NCBI GenBank assembly: GCA_035610365.1
Contig: CM069433.1
Location: 127,614,545-127,678,544, forward strand
DNA length: 64,000 nt
Source of the DNA: Aquatica leii
Lineage: Eukaryota > Arthropoda > Insecta > Coleoptera > Lampyridae
Direction of reading: 5' to 3'
This document shows positions 30,186 to 41,464 of this stretch, in pieces. Both the position numbers and the translations under genes were made by a program. Numbering within the stretch: the stretch's first letter is position 1; every line of letters starts with the position of its first letter. The notes beneath the pieces are model-generated. The model was not told where the DNA came from and ran no database searches. It saw only the letters and a list, made by a program, of their open reading frames with translations.

Positions 30186-31150
30186 CTACGTGGTTGGTTG
30201 AATAGTTTCTTCGTTGTCATTGGTTGTCGTTTCGAAAATTGTTTGGTATGATGATTGGTGATTCTGTGGCGTGCGTTTCTCTGAATCTTCGTACTCGCCA
30301 TTTTCAAGTTGCTGGTTTAGTATCGGAGCTGTTTTTCTATTTTTATCTCGTTTTTCAAGTAAATTTTTGTAAAACGGACATTGTTTATAATTTACCGTAT
30401 GTGGTCCTGCGCAGTTCACACACTTTGCCGGTTCTTCAATGGGTTCTCGGCAATCCGATGCGTAGTGGTTATTAGCACATCTTACGGATTGGGGTTGGTG
30501 GCCGCAATTAACACTGGAGTAGCCGAATCGTTGGCACAAATAGCATTGCAGGATTTGTATTTTGGATTTAAATGCTTCTATCTTCATTCCGTGACACGAC
30601 AATAACTCAGTTTCTTGATAGACATATCTAGAGTTTGGTAGGTTCTTTAGTGATACTAGAAATGTGTTGCACGGAAACTGGTTTCTTCTAGTAAGCCTCT
30701 TGCAGAACACAATAGCATAACCGCGGTCTTCCAACTCTTCTTGTACTTCTTCGTTTGTGATGCTATTAGCTATACCTATGATAGCTACTTTAATTGCTTT
30801 CTGTGCTGCTACCGTGTACGTGAAGAATTTCCAGTTGGCTTTCTGTAAGTAGTCTTGCACGTGGCGAAACTCGGATACTGACTCACAGTAGATGCGTATG
30901 CCAGCTCCGTTTGCTTTTATTAATACGTTTCTTCTGCAGAATAGTTTTGATATTGCTGCAGTGGTAGGTAGAATTGTGCATCTTATCGATGAAGATTGGT
31001 GGTATTTTCTCCGATTTCGGAGTCGTTGATGTTTTAGGAGGTGCATGGGTACTTGATTCGTCGTCGTTTGTCAGCTTTTCTTTTTTTAGGCCCAACTACT
31101 GTAAAGCCGTCGTCAGGTGGATCGGGTGTAGGTAAAATACAATAAGTGAC
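30186..31150 (-). pseudogene. Jockey-like LINE ORF1 (Gag-like, zinc knuckles), frameshifted
   Basis: The minus strand encodes DPPDDGFTVVGPKKRKADKR near 31090-31130, then IPPIFIDKM near 31000, and after a frame break RRNVLIKANGAGIRIYCES. Next come a nucleic-acid-binding segment with VAIIGIANSITNEEVQEEL and zinc knuckles in the region CYLCQRFGYSSVNC, C-ANNHYASDC and CVNCAGPHTVNYKQCPFY. This is the arrangement of the Gag-like ORF1 of Jockey-group LINEs, which binds element RNA. The second knuckle has lost residues (RCANNHYASDC lacks the usual Lys-Cys-Gly). Sequence from 31150 to about 31415 is GC-richer and is probably its 5-prime untranslated region with the internal promoter. Confidence 0.8.
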
Positions 31151-31599
31151 TCGCACTCCATCATAACACTTAACAGGTTTTAAAAGAACAGGATGATATC
31201 ACTCGCGAATGCGTCTATTAAACTTGGTATTGCTTACTAGAACACTTGTAGCGAACTGTGCGAAGTTTTGCCGTTGGGGTATCTCTTTTATTACGGACGG
31301 TCCGAAGAGGGAGAATGACTTTAAGCGGGGATAACAAACGCTCTGATGAGTGAAGCGACTTTAAACAAGGATTACGCGAGCTCTGATGCGCGTTCGGTAC
31401 TCGGTGGAATTCCATTTGATTATTTATTTACAAATGGAAAACGGGTAATTACTACAATCCTAATTACAATTTAAAAAAATCAGTCTTAAGAGTAACACTA
31501 AAATAAATAAATGGCGGTTTGTTAATATAAACTAAATAATACCAAGAATACCAATAAATAACTTAACTGGGTAATGCAAAAATAAAATAAAATAAACAC

Positions 31600-32390
31600 A
31601 TACGGTTCATAAATACACGTATAAACATTAATTGATAGAATGAGGAATACATTTGAACTATCTAATGTTAAGATCATAGCATTTGATGTTACATCTTTAT
31701 TCACTTATATTACAAAGAACTTATAGTAGAACTACTAAAAAAATACTTGGTAGAGCTAAAGAACCGTACAACATTAGAGTTAGTTGAGGTTGTCCAAATT
31801 ATTGAATTAAATATGTTAAAAACAAATTGGCTCACACCCCGACATTTTTATTATACTATGTTGGTATGGTTACATGCATCCCCGAAATAGAAACTAATAA
31901 CACCTTAAACTTTAAACAGTTACAATCCACATGTAATAATTACTTTTAAAATAGAAAAAGAAAGATTTTTACCATGTTAGTACCAGTATGATAGTTACCG
32001 ATTAGTATACTAAATCTATAGCCTCGAGTAGATTGATTAATTATCGAAACATCCCCACCAACAAAATATAGTTAAGGCTACGAAGAATAACATTATAGGT
32101 GAGAGTATGAAAAAAACTGCGACATAGTAACACAACTAATGTTTTCTCACCACTAGTTAACCTATCACTAAACTTATTACTAACATCACTTACCATCAAA
32201 ATTATAAACGTCTCAAATCTAACACAGAAAAATCATTCCGATTTTAAAAGCAAACAACAATAAAATAACCATGTATAACACTAACACTATTTACAACATT
32301 TTGTACAGTAATACTAAAAATAAAAATACAATAGAAAAACCCGACGTAGTGTATAAACTATACTGTACGGGTTGCAATGTGTTATAACAA
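31600..32390 (+). pseudogene. Penelope-like element, middle RT and start of GIY-YIG domain
   Basis: From about 31635 the plus strand reads RNTFELSNVKIIAFDVTSLF, the RT block with the first catalytic Asp, followed after a stop by a segment with ELKNRTTLELVEVVQIIE. Near 32290-32390 the frame gives NTIEKPDVVYKLYCTGCN, the start of the GIY-YIG endonuclease module that Penelope-like elements carry after their RT. Between these lie frame breaks. The second conserved RT block with YVDD was not found. The copy is dead. Its 3-prime end is the motif region at 33042-33080. Confidence 0.7.
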
Positions 32391-32899
32391 AACTCAGTAA
32401 AACTTTGGCCTTCCATTCCTCATACGTGGTCATGTGAAACAAGGAAAGAAAAAGGGAAGTCAAAGGGAATACTTACGTAAGAGTACGCCGATTCCAATTG
32501 AAAGGAGGATTTTATGAACAAGTTTTTTTGTTTTTATTTGTGATTTGTGCCAAAAAAAGAAAAAACTTACTTATAAACTCGTGTAGTCACCTGTCTTTGG
32601 GAATGCGTCCAGAAAGGTCCGTCCTTTCTTATTATTGTCTATGAATAAAGGTAACATTGTGTGACACCAAATTACATTGAGACGAATTTTAAACCGTTGT
32701 GCAAATTGTAATTGAAATTATCGGAATAACAAAAGTTAATTTTGAAAGAACGCTTTTTGATTGTCATTGATTGTAAAACATACTCTTTCATTTCGTAGAA
32801 GACACATTTTTATTGTTTAGTTTTTTTAAGACACTGAGGTTTTATATTATAAGAAACTAAAAAAGTTTTAAAAAATTCTTTTATAATTATAAAAATAAC

Positions 32900-33085
32900 T
32901 AGTCACATAAAGTTGCCAATGGTCTTGGTTCGGTGGATTCTTCCGCTTTAAACTTTTCGTGCAAGCTCTATGTTGCAAAATTATCTGTAATTAATTTAGT
33001 TGTTACTGTATATTGTTGACTTACGAGTTCCAACAAACTTCAGTGGCCCAATAAAGTCTCGAAGTACGAAACGTTGCCACAAAAA
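32900..33085 (+). repeat. Penelope-like element 3-prime terminal region, copy 1, with conserved GAAACGTTGCC motif
   Basis: The segment AAAGTTGCCAATGGTCTTGG at 32911 and the downstream GTTGTTACT, TGTTGACTTACGAGTTC and GTGGCC words match, in order, the minus-strand Penelope end at 51818-51985. The stretch ends with ACGAAACGTTGCCAC at 33066-33080. The match over more than 150 bases shows that both belong to the same element family, and that this is an older decayed copy. Confidence 0.7.
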
Positions 33086-33399
33086 AGACGAAGCGGTTTT
33101 GTATGCTCCACCTAAGTAAAGAAATGAAATCATTTATTGTATCTCGTATATGTTTGATCGTAACATTAAAAACTATAAATTCATAGAAAAAATTAAAAAG
33201 ACAATAATATTTTATTTTTAATGTTATCAGTTTAGGTTACATTTTAATTGACTAATATTTCTAAAAACCTTATAGTTAAACTAATTAGAATGTATTGGAA
33301 TGACTTGAAGAGCCATAGTACTTTAGATCTAGTTAACTCACAGACTTTAACTTGAACTTTGTACTTTGTAATGAACAAAATAACTTTTACTTCTTCATT

Positions 33400-34215
33400 T
33401 GAATTTTGTTACCTCGATATCATAACATCTATACCTGAAGTAGAAATCAACCTAATCATCAAAATCATTCCGTTTTTAAAAACAGAAACATTAAAAAAAC
33501 AGTATATAACTCCAACACTATTTATAACCTGCCTTATATTGAACAAACGAAGGAGAAAGTAAAAAAAACGGTTCAACAACCATAAATATGACTACTACCG
33601 AAAAAGACGCAACAGTTTTATCCGTACATTATATTAAGGTTTAGCTACATATTCAGCACCCTGGAGCAAATAAGACCTGTGCGCCTCCTTTTTTCTCACA
33701 AACGTTCCAACAAAATACTACATTTGTTTATATGTTTTTTAAATCGCTTATCACCGCCTTTTTCAAACATAAGTACATTTTCAAAGTTGAAAGTGGCTAC
33801 AAAACACGATTACGTCATAGAGTGCCCTCGAAAAATTAATACTAAAGGTACAATTAGAATACATTTCAGCTTTTAAGCAGTCGGTCAGCGCATACAACAT
33901 TTATTAAGTATTGTCAAATTGTGTGCATATATTGATTTAACTGGTATTTGTTATTTATTTTATAATTAACTCATTGACTTGTTTCAATAACATATTTTAT
34001 CTAGTTAGTGATAATGTGCTCATTTGTTCACGTCCGTTGTCCCCCAGAATCATTTACTTAATTTTTCATGTAAGTTCATACGTTGTTGTTCGATAATTTG
34101 TAGTTGTGTTTTAATCGTTGTTTAATATTTACGTTAATAAATTGTAGCTGCCTGAAGAAGTATGCACGAAACGTCGCCTGAGTAGTGTTTATATCCCTCC
34201 TTAAACAAAAAAATA
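33400..34215 (+). pseudogene. Penelope-like element, GIY-YIG part and 3-prime end, second tandem copy
   Basis: The frames at 33440-33640 give IIKIIPFLKTETLKKQY, NTIYNLPYIEQTKEKVKK and RFNNHKYDYYRKRRNSF, matching the GIY-YIG region (YIGQT becomes YIEQT). The word AACACTATTTA at 33519-33529 also occurs near 32287, so two copies of this coding region are present in the same orientation. The 3-prime end carries CCTGAAGAAG and CACGAAACGTCGCC at 34151-34178, followed by a short conserved tail (TATATCCCTCCTTAAAC). I read this as a tandem second copy, as is common for Penelope-like elements. Confidence 0.65.
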
Positions 34216-35482
34216 TATAAGATTTAAAAATATAAACTGTAGAATACAATTTTTCTTAGTAACTAAAATTAATTCTTTTATGTTTTACTAGATGATGGTA
34301 TCGTAATATTGTTAGTCAATTAAAAAAATCCATAAAAACAGTTCGTATACATTTAAAATTTATTTCAAAGGTTGAAAACTTTTGTCGACTTCTTGTGAAT
34401 TATTAAAACCTTTGTTTTTTATGTTTAATAAATTGTCTTTATTCCATTTCAATAAACAAAATATAGGATAAATAATTAAGCTATTTTCGTAAGGTTAAAG
34501 AACCTTATGTACTTATTAAAGCTATTCCAGAACTAAAAAAAATACGTAATTATACCTATACCACTCACAAAAAAGCTCATTTGTTTTGTAAATGTTTGTG
34601 ATAGATGTATTAATTGTTCCAAACATATTAAAGTACTTACTACAACATTAATTATAACAACATAATTGCTTTCATATTTATAAATTGTATGAAATTATTA
34701 AGCAGTGGAATGAATCATCCCTAGTCTCAACTACACACAATTGATTTCAACAGCATCCATTAGTAATAAGTGCATTCTAAAATTAATGTCCTATCTGCCA
34801 TCAGATATTAAAAATAGAGTAATTGAGTATTGCACATTAGTTAATACGTTAACAATCATATAGTTATGAGGTACTTAATAATTGTTTTAACTGAACTGCT
34901 GCATTAGTGCCTAGATAAGCATTGTTTGACTTTCTTAATTTAAATACTTTATAAATTTCAGTGTTGTAAATAATTTCAGATAATTCGTTTTCCATAATTA
35001 ATCTCTTAGATGACTGCTCTAATTTTATTCGGTTATAAGAAAATTAATTTATTTAAGATTTTCACGGAACTCTAAGTTATTGTTTTGACAGATTTAATAA
35101 ATTTTAATTGTTTATTGATTTTTATGCCTAATATTTTAATGTGGTGGTTAATGGGTGTATTTTAATCTCTTTTGTTACACAACACTTTATCATAAAGTAT
35201 AATACTATTCTAGGTCTGTGGTAGGTACTTCTAGATTCATTAATTTTTGTGTAATATTGTGTTGTTTACTAAATAAAAAACAATTTAATTTATACTTAAT
35301 AATCTTTAAGTATCTACCTCAATTTTCAATTATATTAATATGTGCTTATTAGTTTTATAGTAATTTCTTTATTTATGTTAATAAATAGATGTCACATAAA
35401 ACAAAACTATCTTATAGGTACGCGGTACGGTAATAATTTTGATAATATAACAATTAACTCATAGTATTTTTATATTGTGTTA
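34216..35482. other. AT-rich noncoding stretch
   Basis: No gene or repeat could be supported between the Penelope 3-prime end and the DNA transposon that begins at 35487. Confidence 0.6.
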
Positions 35483-35486
35483 ATAT

Positions 35487-35515
35487 CGACATGTCATAGG
35501 CCAATGGGCGTAACC
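35487..35515 (+). repeat. left terminal inverted repeat of the ATAT-flanked transposon
   Basis: This repeat is 29 bases long, starting CGACATGTCATAGG and ending GGCGTAACC, with ATAT immediately outside. It pairs with 38957-38985. Confidence 0.9.
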
Positions 35516-35954
35516 ACCAATTTACGTAATTTTCAGGAGACAGTAAAATGCAAATAATATTGATCATTTGTGTGATATTATTGATGGAAATTTTGGTTTT
35601 AGTTATTAACATTGGATTATGAGAAATGCAAGTAATAATAGATCAATATGGTAGTTGAAAACTACTAAAACAGCTAAAATTAGAAAATAATTGTGGGTTA
35701 TGACCTTTGGCTGTAGTGTTTATTTTATATGTATCTTAGATCTTAGATTTTGACTTACGACTTACAGAATTGTTGGTTACACCAGTTGCAATACTGATTA
35801 TAATTTTTATTATGGTTTACGCCTAAATAAAAAAAAAACGGAGGCGTTTTTAATTTTGAAGTATTTATTATAAATTTTATGTTAATTATTACAAATATAA
35901 AATCAAAATGAATTTTATTAAATTGAATAAACGTAAAACTAAATTACTCCTTAT

Positions 35955-38426
35955 TTATTTCTTTTTGTTTTTCTTTACAATAGTCTTAGCAGTCGTTTCA
36001 TTTTTGTTCGAACCTTTTAACTCATTTTTTGACATTTTTCTTTTGTTGGTAACCAATGGAGAAGAAGTTGATTGGGACAAGACCTCATCTATAACCGATT
36101 CTAACAGATTGACATCATCTTCATCATCAGTTTCTGCAAGGACATCAGGAACATCTTCACTTGTTTGCATTTCCAAGTATTCTTTGTGGTAGTTCTACGG
36201 AATTATGGATTTATCAACCAAAGTGTTTAGGTTACTGTATTTTTTCAGTGCAATTGGTAATTTTACATTATAAAGAGGAGGTGGTGATGGCTGAGCAAAA
36301 CTTCTTGAACTGCGTTCAGGAAGTGTTAAAGTGAATTCATTACCAGGCTTATAAGAATACCACAAACGCAACACGTTATCTTTGGAAAAAAAATCTTTTA
36401 ATGCTCTTTAAGCTTAAGGCCTTTCCACAATCTGTTTTCGTTATAGTGTTAGGAAATACAGCTGATTGGAGAAATTTGTAGTCTTTGAACTCCTCGAAAG
36501 TTAATTTTATAACGTGATACGGCATCTTTTCTCTCGAATTTCTTATTATTGTTGGCAATTCTGATGGAGCCCAGACAATTTTGCGCCTAAGAGATCTCTC
36601 AATAGTGGCATGCACAGAATCGGCTGGCATATACGGCAGAAGGAATGTTATGCATATTGAAGTAATATTTTTACTATGGAAACGTATAAACCATGCGAAA
36701 GCGCTTATAATTTGTTTATTCTTGTTTCGCCCTGGGCAAGAAACACACATTAGCGAAATAGAGTTAACATTCCTTCTACAATCTACGTTTCTCAAGTACT
36801 TGATTAGCACAGTACAGATTTCATTACTTACACGTTTTCCATCCACTTCGCCCCATAGATAACAGTAAACTTTTTTTGTCCCTGACTCATAAAAAGTTTC
36901 GTTATAAAACGCATATTTCCGTGAATAGTAAAGTAACATGTTGTTACCATGTGGGGTATTCAGCACTTTTTGTAAATCGAAACTTGTACACAGGAAGCTA
37001 TTATCAGTCTTCGACTTTTGTTGATCGGTTAAATGCAATTGCTTGCAATCTTCTTTTTCTTCTAAATGAATCTGAAGCTTCTTAGCGAGAGCGTCAGATA
37101 CTTCATAAGAATTGTCTTTTGTTTCACAGATTTCACATTTATCTTTCTTGGGCAAGTGAAATCCTATATTGAATTTTGTTTTAAAAAGTACTCGAAACAA
37201 TTTTTCTGATACCGGCGCTCCAATGTCGTTCATGCTGCAATGTTTTTTGTATATTCTGTATAAATTTGCAACATCCGTAAACTCTGCAGGAAGGTAAACT
37301 TTAGTTGTACTACCTCTGCAGTAATGAGATGGCACTGCATGCAACATCTTAATAAAATCTGTCATGGTATTTCTTACTACAAGCGGCGTTTTATTTTTTG
37401 GTTCATGTTTACCGCGTCCTTCTAGTTTTGGAGTATTCATGTCAGTTCTGTTATCATCTAAGTAACAAACAACTTTCTGAGAAACATTGAGTGTGGCCAA
37501 AAGAAATTGTTGACAAACTTTAATTTTTTTCCCTAGTAATGGTAGGTAATACACTTTTGAACATTGTCGACGACTTTCGTTCTCTTTATTCCCGTATCGC
37601 CTCTTAACTGCTACTCTTTCAATGCATGCACCTAAAAAGTTCTTTTGTTCTTGCTCAGTTTTCATATTGTAGAAATTAGTAAAAAGTTGAAGACGCTGCA
37701 CTTCACTATATTTCAGCCCACAGCTATTTTGACATTTGTCTTTGCACGGATTAGGTTTCAACTCTTTAGCGTTTCTCTACTATTTCCCTTTGGACTCTTT
37801 TTTATTCCCTCCTCGCCGAATATACTATCGTTTGTTTTATTCGCTGTGATTTCATTTTCATTTGGCATAATGTTCATGTTGTTTGTAGATTCGTCAATAA
37901 GTTTCATGTTGTTTGTAGATTCGTCAATAAGTTCAGTCATTTCACTATTATTTTCATTAGTAATCTCGGCAACTAAAGTGTCATTTTCCGTTAGAACACT
38001 TTCAACATCTACGCGTAATATTTCTATTTCTTTAGTAGTCACTAAATTGTCGTCAATACAAAAGTTTGCATTTTCAGTTAGCATTACCTAATCTAATATT
38101 AGAGGTTGATTTACTAATATATCATTTAGAGTAAAAATTGAACACTGCGAATTTTGAAAACTATCATTGTTTGTTAAATCATTATTCGCTTGTGACAAGT
38201 TATCATCACAAGCTTGAATTATATTAAGCAGTTCATTATCAGGTATAATTACTATTCCATTTTTTCCTTTATCACAAAGTTCTTGACTATTACTCTGGTT
38301 GCTTTTAGCAAGTAATATTTTATTAGAACTACAGTCATTTTCAGCAACATGTTGCATTTCATTTTCATTTACTTTTTCTGAAAACCTAATTCCGAGCCTT
38401 TCTAGAATTTGTTTTCCCCGTGACAT
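35955..38426 (-). pseudogene. DDE-type transposase of an unnamed insect family (CPGxNKN signature), broken
   Basis: One gene can be followed from ATG near 38426 to about 35955 on the minus strand. It has an in-frame TAG at 38088-38090, a frame change near 37758, another beside the T-run at about 36390, and a TAG near 36195. The acidic N-terminus includes a duplicated DESTNNM unit. The body contains KIKVCQQFLLATLNVSQKVV, then VPSHYCRGSTTKVYLPAEF, then DKCEICET, TSFDLQKVLNTPHGNN, SCPGRNKNKQ and DSVHATIERSLRR, and ends with PLYNVKLPIALKKYSNL. This is the block order of a transposase common in insects. Relatives, as I recall them, have SDNCPGQNKN with a catalytic Asp; here that position is VSCPGRNKN, so the Asp is gone. 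It sits inside matched inverted termini, so it is the element's own gene. Confidence 0.7.
37875..37934 (-). repeat. 30-bp tandem duplication inside the transposase gene
   Basis: Two nearly identical 30-base units, each containing CATGTTGTTTGTAGATTCG, stand side by side. On the minus strand they encode a repeated LIDESTNNM segment in the acidic N-terminal region. The duplication keeps the frame. Confidence 0.8.
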
Positions 38427-38956
38427 CTGAAATACGACATTTTCTGAACATAATTAATTACTCTACACAGATTTAGTTATAATAAACAGTTTTTGTTTAA
38501 CGCGTATTTGTAAACTTAGGTATAAAAACCTAACCTATAAATTACTTGAACATTTTATAGATTGATTGTACAATAATAAGAATTTAATAGAATTAGATCT
38601 TACCTTCTTGGGATTAAATGGAACAATCACATAAAACAAATGTTAACTGCAAATTACAATAATTATAGTTTAAATAAACAACTAAAACTATACTAACTAT
38701 AGATTGGCGTCATAATGTTCTTAAACTCGAGGCTTAAGCCAGTTAGCGTTTCTCAGAGAATTACTTATGTGGGTTACGTCTGATGTTTGCGTCCATTGGC
38801 TGTACTCTCAAATTGCTCAAAACGGTTACGTTAAAAAAGTAATTTCCTGCTTATTATCCATTAAACAAGCTTTGAGGGTTACGCCAAGTTCTAAAAAGGT
38901 GGGTTATGTCTTTTAGCAACTACTTTCATGTGTAACTCAATTGTACAAAGTTTGAG

Positions 38957-38985
38957 GGTTACGCCCATTGGCCTATGACGTGTCG
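38957..38985 (-). repeat. right terminal inverted repeat of the ATAT-flanked transposon
   Basis: Read on the minus strand it starts CGACACGTCATAGG and ends GGCGTAACC. It differs from the left terminus at one base and is followed by ATAT at 38986-38989. Confidence 0.9.
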
Positions 38986-39124
38986 ATATATTTATAAAAC
39001 ATTTTACGCTATACTCGATATATATTTCGAAAAAGAATCGCCATATTTAGAAGTTTTGAACAAAAAAAAAGTTCTATGGAAGTGCTAGGGTAATAATAAA
39101 AAAAAAGTAAAAAATACAAAAAAA

Positions 39125-41090
39125 TCAATCATGTCCAGTACAATCAATGCATAAATATGTGCGATCCTCGTCGTACATCGGTCGCAAACACGACGGACAT
39201 TGATATTTAGTTTTTCTGTCACTTCCTCGCTTGCACAGAGCGCATCGTTTACTGCTCGGCAACTCCACTCTTCCTTCATCAACTGGCTCGGTGTTTTTCT
39301 TCAAAATGGTGTAGATTCCTGCGCGCAAAGTGGCTCGAAGTTGTGGATCTAAACAACGACCTTCTAAGAATAGCGTGACGAGATGCATGGTTATTTTGTC
39401 CAAGCATACTTTCGCTGGCAGTCTCTTGTTAATGCCACTGTTTACCATTTTACATTTCAGTAATATGCGGGCGTTGACAGCTGCCACGTCAAGCATTCCA
39501 AAAAAGACTCTGACTGGCCAGCGATTGCTTCTTGAGCTAACTGTGTGAGAATGGCACAGCCAATCGAAGCAGTCTGTACCTCCTTTTATACTGTTATAAT
39601 GCATAATAATTTCAGGTTTCTGATTGTCTATAGCGTCCGTGCATTTATAAGATGAAATTACTAGCACTATTTTATTTTTTTTCGGCGTATATGACACAAG
39701 CGTCATACCATCAGCGTAGCAGAATTTCGCGACCGAGACACTCTTGACGGATACCTTCATTTCTGCTGGTATATCTCGCTTGTTTTTTTTTTGATAGTGC
39801 CAGTAATTTTTATCTGATAAGGCTCGTCTTTCATACGCTTCAATAGAGGCACAGAAGTAAACCAATTGTCGCAGGTGACAGTTCGGTTTGTACCATGAAT
39901 TGGAACGGTTGCTTTCCGAAAATAATATCACGTGAGTTGCTCGTCCTCAAGCTTATCGGTTAACGGTATTTTTCCCAAGTATGGAACTGCGTACATTAAG
40001 TATGATGTGTTTGGATCGTTCAAAGCAAAAAATTTTAACCCGTATTTATCTGGCTTTGATTTTATATACATGCAAAACTTTGAACGGCCTCGAAATCCCA
40101 ATAAAATTTCGTCTATTGTCTATTGTGCTATTGTGTCAAATCGTAGGCACGATGATAGCAACATATGTGTCGCTCGCGGCATAACAGAGCGATAGAAATT
40201 CACTTCATTCTGGTTACTCCATAAATCATGAGTATTCACACCAGTATAATATAATACACCTATGTACGCTCGCATTTCTTCGTTATCGGTATGATAATGA
40301 TAGGTTTGTGTATCTCCGCCTCTCTTGATCAAATAAGCACAATGATTTTCTATTTGTTTGTTTATATGTTCCACAATTATTTGTTTAATGTCTGGAGTGA
40401 TAAGACTGTCCCAAAAATGCTCGATACTTTCTAAATTTTTAGCTGGGCCAGTGGGTCCTGCTATATAAACATGATCAACATGACTTAGACGACCTACCAA
40501 AAAAAAGGAAAAGAAATGAAAAATTAAAAAAATTATACTGCTATCATAAATAAGAATAAAATTATAAATATAAGGTATTCTTCATCAAGAATGCAAACAT
40601 ATTTTGGGCCGATTCATTATTTATATATTTTATTTTTTTATGGATTTATGTCATTATTCTTTTAGTAAACCGCTACAAAATATCAGTATTAGTGAAGCTA
40701 ATACTATGATTTATTTATATCGTATTCTATGTTGTAGACCCTTACATATACATGCACACACCTTATATATGTATACTGGTTTTTACCTGACTGACGCTGT
40801 GGCATTCTCGTATTCCAAACAAAGCCATTCTTACCCCTGAGTTTTGTTCTGGGCCGACCTCGAGCGTTGGAATCTAACAGGCGCTGATCTAACGATGACT
40901 TTTACCAGTCACACTCCATCATCTCGTCGGTATCGCTGCTTTCACATTCAACTTCGTATGCATCCGACTCCTCTAAATCCTCCGAAACATTGTCGCCACT
41001 TTCGGAATCGTTTCTGTCTGAAACTTCTTCGACTTCCTCATCATTTCGGAAGGACACAGCAATTGATCGTGGTCGCAAATTGTGTGACAT
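39125..41090 (-). pseudogene. piggyBac-type transposase, broken, with one probable intron
   Basis: Reading the minus strand from 41090: an acidic N-terminus (RNDEEVEEVSDRNDSESGD) ends at an in-frame stop at 40899-40901. The frame then continues through RGKNGFVWNTRMPQRQS to a GTAAA donor near 40789. An acceptor of the form TTTTGGTAG lies near 40495. Next come GPTGPAKN and SLITPDIKQIIV (40120-40500), IDEILLGFRGRSKFCMYIKS and VTCDNWFTSVPLL in a second frame (39790-40120), and KPEIIMHYNSIKGGTDCFD and RWPVRVFFGMLDVAAVNARI in a third (39125-39790). The protein ends with a Cys-rich domain (CALCKRG, CPSCLRPMY, CIDCTGHD). The three piggyBac Asp blocks (IDE, CDNW, GGTD) all survive, but stops and a frame change beside a 10-A run near 39785 disable the gene. 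The family moves by cut-and-paste into TTAA. Confidence 0.88.
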
Positions 41091-41233
41091 CTATATTATC
41101 GTAATAAAAATTATTTTCTAACTAAGAAAAAATGCATGAAATGCATTGATACGTTATTACGTACAATTTAACGATATAAAAAAAATTTCTACACCCTTGT
41201 TTTTTCAAAGATTTGCCACACTATGGTTACACT

Positions 41234-41432
41234 GGGTCTAGCTGACCCCTCTAAAAAAAACGTTCGCACACTGCGAAGTCTAGTGAGGCACTGATGACAC
41301 GCAGCTTTTTAGAAACTATTCAGGGTTATTTTAGTACCTTCAAACAATAATAGATGGTAGCACAGATACCATTTTGAATGATATCTTCGAAGTAAGAGCA
41401 ACTCAAAAATTTCCTGGGGTCATCTAGACCCC
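41234..41432. repeat. two GGGTC/GACCC palindromic motifs beside the piggyBac relic
   Basis: GGGTC TAGCT GACCC occurs at 41234-41248 and GGGGTC ATCTA GACCCC at 41416-41432, both capable of small hairpins. They lie upstream of the piggyBac relic on its 5-prime side and are probably its subterminal repeats. Matching sequences were not found at the other end, and the TTAA-flanked terminus was not located. Confidence 0.5.
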
Positions 41433-41464
41433 TAATGACCACTACTAGATATTACTATTATCTT

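Larger units (their letters stand above)
35487..38985 (-). mobile_element. DNA transposon with 29-bp inverted termini and ATAT target duplication
   Basis: The left end begins CGACATGTCATAGGCCAATG and the right end, reverse-complemented, begins CGACACGTCATAGGCCAATG. Both continue GGCGTAACC, giving 28 identities in 29. ATAT precedes the left terminus (35483-35486) and follows the right one (38986-38989). The 3.5-kb interior holds one broken minus-strand transposase gene. Near the right end the word GGTTACG or a close variant recurs several times (for example 38821, 38878, 38958), suggesting subterminal transposase sites. The superfamily is uncertain; a Sola-type element is one possibility. Confidence 0.9.

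Noticed and set aside
35908-36192. A plus-strand 94-codon frame with Ser-rich tail
   Set aside because: It is the antisense of the transposase C-terminus, whose minus-strand reading matches the family tail.
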